From NCBI GenBank assembly GCA_030248225.1, contig JASANE010018464.1, positions 1 through 64,000 on the forward strand: a stretch of 64,000 nucleotides of DNA, written 5' to 3'. The DNA is from Trileptium ribeirensis (Eukaryota > Nematoda > Enoplea > Enoplida > Thoracostomopsidae). The translations under genes and the position numbers were made by a program. Below the pieces are notes generated by a model. The model did no database searches. It was not told the DNA's origin and saw only the letters and a list, made by a program, of their open reading frames with translations. The stretch's first letter is position 1, and each line of letters opens with the position of its first letter. This document shows positions 49,041-60,624 of this stretch, in pieces.

Positions 49041-52000
49041 CTGCACGATCTGGAAACTTTAAATATTATGTTACCAAATATTGAACATGGCAAATCTTCG
49101 CTGCTTCAATATATGGCATGGACCAGGCAGATACCGGTAAGAATAATTGTATGTTGAAACATTGCAATTTTTTGGTTCTCCTATAATCCCCAAGCCTGAG
49201 CTTTAGGGTGAGGGTGAATTATATTAAAGATCCAACTTTTTGTATTCTAGTATAAACTATCTGCACCAATGATCGTATATTACGGGGGTATCGTGGTGAC
49301 GTTCAAGGAAGCAGGCAGGGGGTCTAGATCACAATTTTTTAATTTCTGGATTGGCCGCATAAATTTGTAGATTTTTCTCATGTCGTGGAAACAAAGGTTG
49401 AGTTATGTCAATATTGTTGCAATCTCAACGTAAGGTTGCAGAATTAACCTTGACAAAATTTAACGCATTGCATTTACCCATTTGCTAAAATCAGTTGTAG
49501 ACCCCTTTCGTCACTAGGCAACTCTGGATCTACATATAAAACAAGAATTTTATTGGACCCTGCTTTGGGCTGAGTTTGTTCGCCGATGTCTCATTGAATG
49601 TACACCTTTTTTCCGGAAATTGTCGCTAATCCTTGATGATACTTCGCACTTATAAAACAGACTAAATTACATAAATTAATACAATCCCAAAGTTGACATG
49701 ACGTCACTTTGCTAATAATATGCGTGCGACGATTTCACATGACATTCAAAAAACTAATCTGTTGTACCTGACTGGCATAAAATAGAGATATTCATGCAGC
49801 AATGTTTGCACCAATGGCGAAGTCGCAATTCCCGTTATGTAGTCACAATTCTGATGTTTCGCTTCTTCAACCGACATCTTCAACAAAGATCGTCCAATTC
49901 CTGCGAACGAATCAACCGTATAAAATATAAAAAAATCTGCGCTATTGAACTTAAGTGGGTGAACAGTTTGACGGGATTCTGTATAATATTCTGTGACATA
50001 GCCTCAAGCAGAAAACAAACAAACAAAATTCAATATCTGTTCTGCTTCTGACTTTTATAGCACTTTCATTTTTCGCAAAATCTTGTCAACAAAGTATATG
50101 AGGTTGTCAAAATTTTCCAACAAACTCTAATTTGCAAAATATCCGATAATGCTGCTGTGCTAACATACTCAGCGATTAAATCCAGAGAATGAAATGAACT
50201 AAATCCAGAGAATACCACCCATATAGCTTTCCATTTATTAAATTCTAAATAGAGAACAACGTAACGGATTGACAAACTACATTTGCTGAATGTAACAAGA
50301 CGAAGAACCGGATACCTGTTATAATATCGACGAACGCCTTGTAGCTATCATTATATATAACCAATAATTGCGGCACCAGCTAACGCGATTTTGGTAACGG
50401 CAAAAAGAGCAGTAGTTTTATGAGGGAAATTAGCATGAAATTATTCCTATAGGTAGCTAACTCCTGATCGAATTTATGAACACGAATAAGATGGAATAGC
50501 CTACCAAACTATGAACGACATCCGCTATTATAAAAACACCTCATCTGTATGTCGGTCGGCGCTGCTTCCGCTTTCGTGTTTATAAACCTATTCCATGCTG
50601 TTGTTCGCTAGCGTTCGCAAGCATAGTCTCCGCATTTTACGTGCATATATATTGAAAACATGACTGTATAACAGTTCCTGAAGGATCTGAAGTCATAAAC
50701 AATATACCTGCACGTATAACTAGCTTTCCACCGGACTATTATTGCAGTTTGAAACATAACAAATTTCAAACATCACATGCTTCATGTTTTCAAATATTTA
50801 CGGACGTATGCATATGTCGTGCACGGTCAAGTACTGAAGTTTCTGAAAAATCTCGCTCAGTAAATTACTTTTCTGCGACAAATTTCATGTATAAATTTCA
50901 TAAATTTTTAACTATTTCCCTACTATAAACATAAAACTCAGTCTATTATATGAGTGCGATCGCGAGAATAACAGCAGTATTCCAAATAAATGGACGTGGA
51001 ACAACTTTGACTTGTACTCGAATCCCGATACACAAATTTTATTTCGAACTTTATTAGAATTGGAAAAATAGAAAATATTTTAATAACGCAGTGGCGTTAT
51101 TTCAGCCCCGCATTTGGAAGGATGGGGCCCGAGAACCCGTGGACTTTCCACTTTTTGGTTGTTGCAAGCCACCTATGTAATGAACTCCCGAAATGTTGGG
51201 ACGTCCCCTTATCCAGATTTGATGACAACGTTACTGGCATTGAGCGACAGTCTAATCCGTCTTGACCTATTAACAGCAATATTGTTACAGACTGAATATA
51301 TATGTACTACTAACCGTGGTTTTGATAAGCCTGCTTGACCAGGACGTTTTGCATTTTAAAGATGGTGTTGGAGTGTGGCAGTTGGGCGAACGGGTCGCCT
51401 TCGACGTATCTGAGAAATTCGGTTACTTTCGATAAACGCTTGCCTGTTCGTTGAGTGTATCGATATCGTCCTCTCTTGAATCGTAAAATGACATCGTGAA
51501 GGAATATGTACAACAACTAGTACTAGTAAACGTAATAAATTACAAAAAAAGTGGGCGGGGCAATAGGCAAAGTATTTGGTATCTTATTTTTTGGTATCTT
51601 ATTTGTGTATATATGTATTTCAACTAAATATGTAACCAATTTATAATAAGTATAACGTTTTACAAAATTGATGTCAAATCCACCATACAAAAAGCCAGCT
51701 AGCTAAAAAATTAATTAATTACTAATATCAACTAATTAGCTGATAAATTAACTAAATAGCACCAATGATAAAATCATAGAACTTTAAAAGCCACATAGTC
51801 ATGATCAGCGACATCGAAAACCCCCGAGCGCAAAAAAATTAGCAATTTTGAGGTGATTTTAAAATTTGCATAATCTTAACAAATAAGCTAATTAATTAAT
51901 CAATTGACTAATTAGCATATACGGCCAAGTTTTAGAGTTTCAGGAATGTCATATTCGTGATCAGCGACATACAAAACACCTGTGTGCAATTTCATTTCTG

Positions 52001-55000
52001 AGCACTTAGAAAATTTTCGAAAAATTAGCTACTTTATAATAAGTTACTAATTAGCTAATTAATTAACTAATGAGCATGTTTTAACTTCCTCGAACAGTAA
52101 TAAACACCAGATTCGTAATTCGCACGGCGAGATTTAGTAGGTGCACCAAAATAATAGCTTTACACTAATTATTCATTGAAAAATAAGCAATTTTTGTTTG
52201 AAAACGCTAAAAATAGGCTAAAACGCTCAACTAATTATAGGGTGTCGACGCATTTCCGGTCATGAATTTCCAGATTTTCCAGGATTTTTTGAACGAATTT
52301 CCAGGATTTTTAAATGCAACAATATTGGTGAAGGGATGAATTTTTAAGCTCTGTAATGACTCTTTTTGCATTTCGAGTACTTGTTTTTGGATTTCATTGG
52401 TCGCGGAGACCCTGCGTCATACGATTTTCCCATAAGAAAAAATTACATAAGAAAGTATTACACATATTTTGAACAAGCGTAGAAACTTGAATAAGCTATG
52501 TACGCATTAAAACTCACTCACTAGTCATAATTGCTTCTTCGTCTAAAGCACAAATAAAATTCCGAATATATAGTTATACTCTGGAACCCCAGCAGAGTTA
52601 ATCTGTAATAACTGAATCAAATGAAATCTGAAAACGTCACTACAAACAAAGAAACAATGTTGTGGTTCAAGAGCCTATATATTCTGAAAATAATTATTAA
52701 TTAATGATTCAGGGGCGATGGCAAATAATATATAAAAGTATGGCTCTTGGCCCTGATGTGGGAAAGTCTGAAAGAAAAAACAAAAGTTTAACAATGTTTA
52801 AAAAATACAAATTTTGTTGAAAAATGTTTATGAATTTCCAGGATTTTTCTGGCGATTTTCCTGGAATTGCCTCTTTTTACACTACGGCCCTTTCAATTTC
52901 CAGGATTTTCCAGGATGCAGAGCCAATTTCCAGGATTATCCGGGATTTTCCAGGAAGCGGACACCTGGTAATTAGTTACTAATTAGCTAAAGCAAATTTT
53001 ACAAAAATTATATGTCTTGCACCTGTCGGATATTAGGCCTCTTAAACAAAAAAATTAAATCGGCCCAGTCAGTAGTTATTGAGGACTTCAACGCACAGAC
53101 GAACAGACAGACAGTTTCTGTTTTCCATCTCTGACGAAAACAATAACGCTTCGCTTCACTCCGCTTAATTAATTTAGTTATAAAGTATATACTGCATTTG
53201 AAAGCAAAACTCGCTGCATAGATAAATTTTATGAAAATCCACGAAGTTTTAAAGTTGTGTCAATATATTTAAGATAATAATTTGCGCTGATCAGATCAAC
53301 ATAAATCTCATGATTTAGAAGTCTTTTTAAAAATCGTTTAGACTGCTCAGTGTGCGTGTGAAGCGAGAACAAGCCGAAATTTCATAGCCTGGTGATGAGC
53401 CGAAATTTCATAGCCTGGTGATGAGCCGAAATTTCATAGCCTGGTGGTGAGCCGAAATTTAGCCCAGGAGCGATTTTGAAAATAGAAAAGATGTCGGCAA
53501 AAACACGTAATAAATACTCATTCCTAGGTTGCAAGAGCTCATTTCTACATGAAAAGCATCACATGCGTTTATTTTATAGGAGAGAGTGCAAAGAAAAATG
53601 CTTCAATCGAGCTTGTAAACTGGATGAACGACTGGTCCCTGTTCACAGGTCTCTAAACCCTTCAGTTGCACACTAGATACAATTACAGCATCAGCAATGA
53701 ATTCTTGCAAGTGTAACCTAGATTAAATCAAAGCTGTCGTCTTATTCTTAGATTGCTAATAACGCATTTCGAGCAAAATAACACCAAATGCAACAAATGC
53801 CAAAATAGCACTCCTACATACAAGAAAAAATCACAGCAACCGTTTTAGATTATTCCGAGCGCTATCTGTAAAAAATAGTAGGCTATCGCCGTGGCTTCAG
53901 ACCAGTGCAGTTGAGCCAAGTTCGCCTTCAACCGGTGCTTTAATTGCCGAAAAATAAACATGTTTGATGCATTTGCGCTTGATCACGGAAAATTTATGTT
54001 GTACGATCGTTTACGCAACTAATATGCATGTATGACTGCAACGCTTTACTGGCCCATAATTTCTATATGTAAATGGGCATAAGTCTAATATCGGGGCCCA
54101 AGAAATGAAAAAAATTTTTTGCTCCGATTTGCCTAAAATTTTGCATACGGGGGTTTTCCAGTATGGGGAATTCATTTTTGACACTTTTAGCGAAAAAAAA
54201 TTTTTTGACCAAAAAAATTTTTTTTTTGACCCAAAAAATTTTGAAAAAAATTTTTTTTGAAATTCACCCAAAACCATTTTTTGATGCCAACAGAAAAATC
54301 AACATATTCAACTTACTTTTTGGATTTGATGCAGTGCAGCTTGGTGAGCGCAACTAAGCAGCATCTCTTAAATTTGTCGAGAGTCTTCTTCATAATACAC
54401 TTTGCGAACATAAGCTGGAATTGGCGTCCCTCCTCCTTTTGCTGGCTTGGGACAGTCAGCAAATCTTTGCTTGGCGAGTTTCCGCCCCATACCCCGTCCT
54501 ACCACCCACTGGGCGCTGCGTTGCTGGCTGTCTTAGCTAATTGCAGGGATTCCTCTCTGCAATATGACGCAGCATGTTGAGGAATGCAAAGCACAAATAG
54601 CCCTCCTTTAAAGGACATCATATATGCCGAAGACCCATCGTTCACGCTGCAGTCTGCGCGGTTGTATTTCCGTTTGACCATGACGCTCTCGTCTATTTGG
54701 CAACAAATACACCAATATAACCAAACACAAATACAACAAAACATTGGCATAAATACAACCGCGGCAGACTGCAGCGTGAACGATGGGTCTTCGGCATATA
54801 TGATGTCTTGTAGGGGGCTATTTGTGCTTTGCATCCTCAACATGCTGCGTCATATTGCAGAGAGGAATCCCTGCAATTAGCTAAGACAGCCAGCAACGCA
54901 GCGCCCAGTGGGTGGAAGGAGGGGATGGGGAAACTCCGCCAAGCAAGATTTGCTTGACTGTCCCAAGCCAGCAAAGGAGGAGGGGACGCCCGAATTCCAG

Positions 55001-58000
55001 CTCTATGTTCGCAAGTGTATTATGAGAAGGACTCTCGAGAAATTTAAGAGATGCTGCTTAGTTGCGCTCACCAAGCTGCACTGCATCAAATCCAAAAGTA
55101 AGTTGAATATGTTGATTTTTCTGTTGGCATCAAAAAATGGTTTTGGGTGAATTTCGAAAAAAATTTTTTTCAAAATTTTTTGGGTCAAAAAAAATTTTTT
55201 TTTGGTCAAAAATTTTTTTTCGCTAAAAGTGTCAAAAATGTTTCCCATATGGAAACCCCCGTATGCAAAATTTTAGGCAAATCGGAGCAAAAAATTTTTT
55301 TCATTTCTTGGGCCCCGATATTAGACTTATGCCTGTAAATGTATACTCACAAGAATGGATACGCGGTCACACGGATTAGCAACACTGGACTCTGGAACCG
55401 GGGTCTTTGCAAGAATAAGAGGAAATAGGTTAGGCCTAGGCACAGGCTAGGAATAATCTTAGAAAAGACCCAGTGGCGCAATAAAACTGCTAACAATATT
55501 ATCATTCCATTGATTCACAGTTACTTAATGACGCATGTTGCTGTTTAATTATGTTGTTTTTCGTTAAACCACCACCTACAGAAACTTGGCAACAACTGCT
55601 GGCTACAGAATATACATGGGCTGAGAACATTCTACCTGAAAGGTCTCTTGGACTCGCTGAACGAAGGCGATGTCAACTAAAGAAACGCCAAAACTCCGTG
55701 GGTCCATTTAGCTTAACAACGTTCACTAACTATAATTGAAGATGTTTGTTCACATTTGTTCGGGAAAACGGCGTGCGATCTCAGTTGGAAAGCTGTTATC
55801 CGATGGATTGTACATCGTTTCCTGATTTTTTGTAAAACCTTAGTAGGCACTTTGAAGCGACGTTTACTATGTAAGAGTAGTTATTTGAACCATACATTGT
55901 AAAAACGTATTATATCATATTATATAACTACTCACTCGCACAGCGAGAGGAAACGCAGCGAGTGAGACTATTCTGCCAGTATTGACGATTTCCAAATTCA
56001 GGTACCTAAGCCTACTTAAAGTCGCATGATAGCAATTATTCACCCCCAATATATAGTTAAGTGATGACTCTCTGGTCATTTTAGTCATATATATATATCA
56101 ATCTACAGAAGAAGTCTTCATTTCTTCTTCTAATGACCAAAAAGAAAAGAACTTTAGAAATTTATAGATCAAAACTTTTTAAAAATTCTAAATTTGAACT
56201 GATTTTACGTAGTATTGCCCCTAAGACTTGACTTTATGTGATGCATACCACGCAAATACAATTGCTTTTGTCGTATTTAGCAATCTTGAAAACCTATAAG
56301 GACGTTCGATTGACCTACATATATCTATATTGTGAAAGTGGCGAAATTTGACTATATTTGGAGCCAAAATTCACCAAATGTAGTTCCGGTGCCGTCCCGC
56401 AGGGTTAATAACACAGCCAATGTGGCGTTAAAACAATGAAACCAACTTGCTTAACGGGTGATATAACCTTATAATCTCATGTTTCACGCCCAACAAAGAA
56501 AAATTATGAAATCTTCACTGTTTTGGGTATTTTTTAAACTTTCATAGCTCGAAAACGACAGCTCTTACAAAAAATGCATGTTTTAAAGCATTCTGTAATG
56601 GTCTGCGTTTTTCGCTGCGACGCCTCTATCTCAAGATATAGGTCGGAAAGATAAATATCCTATTGACCAAATTTTAAATAAGTTACCCTTGACCCTTTGG
56701 GACTCATTTTGAACCAGAAAACGTTGTCGGCAGGTTTAGGGTGTAAAAACAGTCACAAATAGACTGTATTTGTGATCAAATATAAAAAATTTGTGAAATC
56801 CCATCCATCCGCTGATGAGTTACGTATGATCTTCAGGACAAAAAACAAATTTTTACTATTTCAGCTGCAAACAAAGCTATTTGAGGAAACCCGGCTCGCT
56901 TCTACTGATTTAACTTTTTTATAACGTGGCTCTTTCAATTTCTTTTAACTTAAAGATCATTCATGGTACTTTTTTCACTTGTATGCAACAATGTACAGCT
57001 TCCATAATCCTATTAACATTTAAAAAACACCAGCTATCTGTATTGTTGCTGTTGTCTAGTGTATACAATACACTAACGTATTTTTATGCTCCGAACTTTC
57101 TGAATACAATAGGCAGTTTGCGTCATAGAAATAGCAAACAAATTCAACAAAAAATGGGTTAAAATATCGTAAAATCAACAAATCATTGATGCTGTACCGA
57201 ATATATGGAAACCCTAATTAACAAGATGTTAAACATAAAACGAACCAATTTGGATAAATTTAAGTCTCAAAACATTCCGTTTTCTCAATCAAAAATAAAA
57301 AAGTGACACGAAAACATCATTTAAATATACGTTTTCATGCGGCGACAACAGTTCAAAACTAAAACAAAACACAACTTACCATCAAGATTTCGTTAACAAC
57401 AACGCCGATCGGCTTTTGGGATTCGGTATCGAATGCGACAAAGCTATGGCCATCGTCGGCTGCGTTGCGCAATCGTTCTTCGAAATACGATCGTGCTTCG
57501 GCCTCGTCAACGCCAACTGCTCGGACCAATGGCTCCACATCGAGATACGGGCCGAGAAACAGATCGAGCGCTGCCTTGATGTGGTTCGGTGTGAGGCGTG
57601 TCACGTGAACTCGTCGCGGTTCGCCGACGGCACGCGCTTCTTGTTCACTGCGATAAAAATCAGCCAACGGTTCTTTGAGCGGCTGCCTAAAGCGATCCAA
57701 CAGAACAAACATTAATTACATATATAAGCTTGAGTGCACGATGGCTTTTTGATAACAGTATATATGTTGATTATCACCACAGAAAAGTTTTGGGCAGGAC
57801 GCATTGCATTTCGTGCGTACCCCTCTTAGGCTTAGTTTTATGTTTAATATACGCAGACAACGACATAGCATACATTTCAATCACGCCCTTAAATTGCTAC
57901 ATTGGACTTCACGATTACATACGCTCTGACTACCTAGCCGTTTCAAATTTATCTCTTGTTATTTTGTATATTTTGCCACAAAGATTCTAATTTTGCTGGT

Positions 58001-60624
58001 GCGTTCCATTTGTGGTAATTTTTGCCAATATACAACACCGTCCGGGTTTGCCCAAACATAAAAAACTACGATATAACAAGCTACTGATTTGAAATCTGAT
58101 AGATGAATTTGAATGATCTGGTTCAAACATGCAAACACTGAAATATATCCCCTCAAGGTACGAGACGCTGGATACTCATCACATAAATATAGAGGTGTAT
58201 GTACCTGTATACCATGCTTCCTTAACCGCATTCGGTTTAGATATGAAATTGTTGCAAATTATATCACGCACTAAAAGAAGTATATAACGATAGATTGCGC
58301 AACCAAAGCTAAAAACTTTAATACATTCACTCACACTGATTTTTCTTCTAATGAAAAGTGAAAACCATTAGTTATACCTACTCGATCGGTAAAATCAGTT
58401 AGTTAGATGACCTTACGTAGCACGTCTTTAATATTAAATGAAAAAATATATATGGTTACATGTAGATGTTAACACAAGACAAAACTAAATGTAATTTCGT
58501 ATTAATATGACTACTCTTTGCCTAGGGCCACTATAGATATTTCAACTGCAAGGTCTGTTATACTGGTGGACCCCCATCAAGATTTTACGTCATACAATGT
58601 CCAACAGTAGATTCCAACACTAAAGTTTAGATTTGATATTTTTTTCTCAAGCAGTAAATACTAATTTAAACATCTCCTATTTCCATAAATGCTTCTAACC
58701 TTAGCTAAAGCGGATATCTGTTTAAAAATGTACATGTTGATGTTTTTTCACTTTCCCCCAAATAAGTTATTTGATTTAGTGGAAAACAAAATAGCAAAGA
58801 GGTAACTACATTGAATTAGAAGACAGAAACACAAAATTTAAGACGAACGAAGGATCTGATATTCAGTAATATTTCGCTCGCTCATCCAAAGATTTAAAAG
58901 TGTGTGTCACGTCTGGTGTGCCCTCCAAGAATTTGACAGATTTAAGCCACCCGTATGGTAATGGAGACCCTATACATTAATATATATATTCTACGACAGT
59001 ACATGCAATAATCAGTAATTTAGTCAACACAATATGTATTGATTGGTTTACATAGCCAAACTAAAACGACGGAACTTTTTGATATTTCCATTCGCAATTG
59101 GAAAGGTTTGTTAACCAGCAAATGTTTGTTTTAAAGCTGATCGCAACCACTGATGTTCTCCCGAAGAGAAACAAGCAACCGGACAGAGATGAACTATATA
59201 CATTGAAAGTGGGGCAAGCTTGGTATCATATGTACTTTCAGCCATAAGTGAGCATATGAAGCTTTGTTCAGGCAGGATATATAGACAGTTCCTTTTGGTT
59301 ATGGGGTGCTACACATGACAACAATCTTGCAGGTGACGCATATAAATGCTATAGAAAATTTTTTTACCAAATTCACTGTCGCAAATTAGTCGCCACGCAG
59401 TCTATGTGATAAAGTCGGCTACACATGCATACGGACAGTCAACTTTTGTATATATGTGTAAAAGAGATGCTCAACTTGCCAAGGCGCTAGTCAACTACTG
59501 CCTGGCTAATGCAGAACAAAACGCGGTGCTCTGGGGGGCCACGTCCTCCCCGGAGCTTTGCCATTTTGATTCCAGTCACTCAATTGGTAAAAAATTCTAA
59601 ATAACAATGTCAAAACGTGAAAATTATCCAAACTTAAATATTTGTACCGTGAATTTTTGATATATAACTCTAAAAATTTCGCGCAAAACGTTTACCATAA
59701 ACTTCGTAGAAAAATTCTGCATACGCCGCTATGCCTGGCTTCTACAAGAATGTATATATAATGACTTCCTATGCCACTCTTTTAGGATGTGTGATCTAAT
59801 TAAACACAGTTTTTAAAGGACCATGAGAATTAGACCCAAAATACACGAAAACAGCAATATATGAGTAACAGTCCGCGCTATACTGGTGTTGTGCTATGTT
59901 GTTTTGTAAAACAATTTATCATCTATGTGGCTGCACATGGTGCGTTGCTACTGTGATTTACGTTTCAGGGCTTGTCAAACGGTTTTTGCGGGCTCATGAG
60001 ACCTTAAACACACGAAAACGGCAACATTTCTGTAGTAGTACTTGCTATATGGGTGTTATTGGTCGCATTTTGCAATTTATCCTATGTATTGCTGCAAATG
60101 GCGTGCTGCCATTGTTATGTGCGCTGCAACGTTAATTCAAAGCAGGATCTAAATGGACCATGAGCCCCAAAACACACGAAAACGGCAATATTTCTGTACA
60201 CGCTCTATCTACATCGGTATTGTTGATCTCATTTTGTAGATCAACTAAATCTCTACGTATATACACATTGTGAGTCCCTTAATAAGCAATGAATGGCTAT
60301 ATATCCTCAACTATTCTCGTAACATGGCTGATATTGGCCTCATTTTGTCAGTTGATGCTCAACATAGCTGTGTACCTCTCTCTATATTACATATTCAACA
60401 CTACAATTCACCACCTTAGCGACAAGACAAGCTATTGGTTTTGCAGATAAGCTAATAGAAAAACATTTTGCATTAGACAAAATATTTGGTCTACTAAAGA
60501 GAGTTACTTACGCCATTGCATGTTGCGAACGAACATATCCGCCAGAGATTGATGCAACGAGTGTTTTTGTAGTTTCTTGGGCAGCCACGACCGGCCGAAT
60601 GAGTGCCCGAGATGCGTTAATCAT
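48923..60624 (-). CDS. GNAT-family N-acetyltransferase, arylalkylamine NAT-like (five exons)
   Basis: Exons 60624-60512, 57686-57380, 51474-51315, 49900-49768 and 49040-48923 join with all phases matching into 831 nt: 276 residues plus stop. The fold is GNAT: an acetyl-CoA-dependent enzyme that moves an acetyl group to an amine. Order seen: N-terminal strand and helix (HVTRLTPNHIKAALDLFLGP, 61-80 region), PIGVVVNEI (strands 2-3), LVKQAYQNHGIGRSLL with the acetyl-CoA motif Q-x-x-G-x-G (Q191-N-H-G-I-G196), and the C-terminal AHSSPSVVFMARNL, a pattern shared with insect dopamine NAT and related animal enzymes. Residues 1-38 are rich in Ser, Ala and Arg with no acid before Glu17, so mitochondrial import is possible. 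The length is usual for the family (about 210-280). The substrate cannot be told from the sequence. The genomic copy is intact. Confidence 0.88.
49768..49900 (-). CDS. Exon 4 of acetyltransferase: GIGRSLL helix and following strand
   Basis: 133 nt after GATTCGTTCGCAG|GA. It codes IGRSLLKMSVEEAKHQNCDY and then ITGIATSPLVQTLLHEYLYF. The first Gly (194) is completed across the joint, producing Q-N-H-G-I-G. The donor AG|GTACAA is a weak consensus but the phase is right. Confidence 0.9.
51315..51474 (-). CDS. Exon 3 of acetyltransferase: up to motif A
   Basis: 160 nt, phase 0 in (TTCAAG|AGA) and phase 1 out (CACG|GTTAGT). It codes TEFLRYVEGDPFAQLPHSNT followed by IFKMQNVLVKQAYQNH, leading into the acetyl-CoA loop. 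The acceptor is not strongly pyrimidine-rich; it was chosen because its phase fits exon 2. Confidence 0.85.
51690..52235. repeat. AT-rich repeat region of aattagctaatta motifs
   Basis: Variants of 'aattagctaattaatta' recur about every 60-150 bp, with recurring phrases 'agtcatgatcagcgacat(c/a)' near 51799 and 51958. These are diverged tandem copies of the start of the dispersed repeat seen at 1215 and 52975. They lie in intron 2 of the acetyltransferase gene. Confidence 0.5.
52240..52966. mobile_element. MITE-like element rich in 'tttccaggattttccagg'
   Basis: The ends read (a)gggtgtcgacgcatttccgg and, in reverse complement, aggtgtccgcttcctgg: imperfect inverted termini of about 17 bp. Both end regions carry many ttccagga(tt) repeats. 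There is no coding capacity. The flanks are repetitive, so no target duplication can be read. A hAT relative is likely. Confidence 0.4.
52975..53155 (+). repeat. Interspersed repeat with gaac-rich tail, copy 3
   Basis: Diverged relative of the repeat at 1215-1450. It shares the aattagctaa start, a cagtagttattgaggac block, a gacgaacagacagacag tract and the terminal aacgcttcgctt. It lies in the second intron of the acetyltransferase gene. Confidence 0.45.
53372..53466 (+). repeat. Short tandem repeat, 26 bp unit, 3.5 copies
   Basis: Unit agccgaaatttcatagcctg plus gtgatg, repeated with a single gtgatg/gtggtg change and a shortened last copy. Intronic. Confidence 0.95.
54068..55341. mobile_element. 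Fold-back DNA element with 8-bp target duplication
   Basis: The element proper (54076-55333, 1258 bp) begins ggcataagtctaatatcggg and ends with the reverse complement. It is flanked on both sides by the identical octamer tgtaaatg (54068-54075 and 55334-55341). Inverted arms of nearly 600 bp (54076 to about 54668, and about 54755 to 55333) surround a loop of about 90 bp. Arms differ at scattered sites and carry long aaaaaatttttt runs. ORFs in it are mirror-image artefacts; no transposase. An 8-bp duplication fits hAT, P or Mutator-type transposases acting in trans. It sits in intron 2 of the acetyltransferase gene. Confidence 0.92.
55342..57379. other. Rest of acetyltransferase intron 2
   Basis: AT-rich sequence with a short TA repeat near 56085. 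No exon or element recognised. Confidence 0.4.
57380..57686 (-). CDS. Exon 2 of acetyltransferase: first half of GNAT domain
   Basis: The acceptor CGCTTTAG|G completes Ala38; the donor is ATG|GTAAGT in phase 0. Its 307 nt are markedly GC-richer than the flanking introns. Residues 39-140 include VHVTRLTPNHIKAALDLFLG, EEAR-type acidic helices, SFVAFDTES and GVVVNEILM. This is the strongest single coding block in the gene. The codons at 57702-57712 upstream of the acceptor (MFVLLDRF) also stay open but are intronic in this model. Confidence 0.92.
59815..60400 (+). repeat. Degenerate tandem repeat, unit about 165-175 bp, 3-4 copies
   Basis: The phrase 'ccatgag...acacgaaaacggcaatattt' followed by 'tat..gtgttgttggtc.catttt' appears near 59820, 59993, 60157 and, weakly, 60290. 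Copies are well diverged, so the array is old. It lies in intron 1 of the acetyltransferase gene. The 79-codon ORF at 59896-60135 lies inside it and is unlikely to be real. Confidence 0.6.
60512..60624 (-). CDS. Exon 1 of acetyltransferase: N-terminus
   Basis: ATG at 60624 with an in-frame TAG 12 nt upstream, and a consensus donor (GC|GTAAGT). It codes MINASRALIRPVVAAQETTK and 17 further residues plus two bases of Ala38. The composition suits a mitochondrial presequence, but the stretch could simply be an unstructured N-terminus. Confidence 0.75.

Noticed and set aside
53380..53460. Possible hammerhead ribozyme array (gtgatgagccgaaa in each 26-bp unit)
   Set aside because: The invariant CUGAUGA core is not present (the unit reads gGUGAUGA) and no helix I/III pairing was found.
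54011..55338. Pairs of similar ORFs (about 80-114 codons) on both strands
   Set aside because: They mirror each other because they lie in the inverted arms of the fold-back element.
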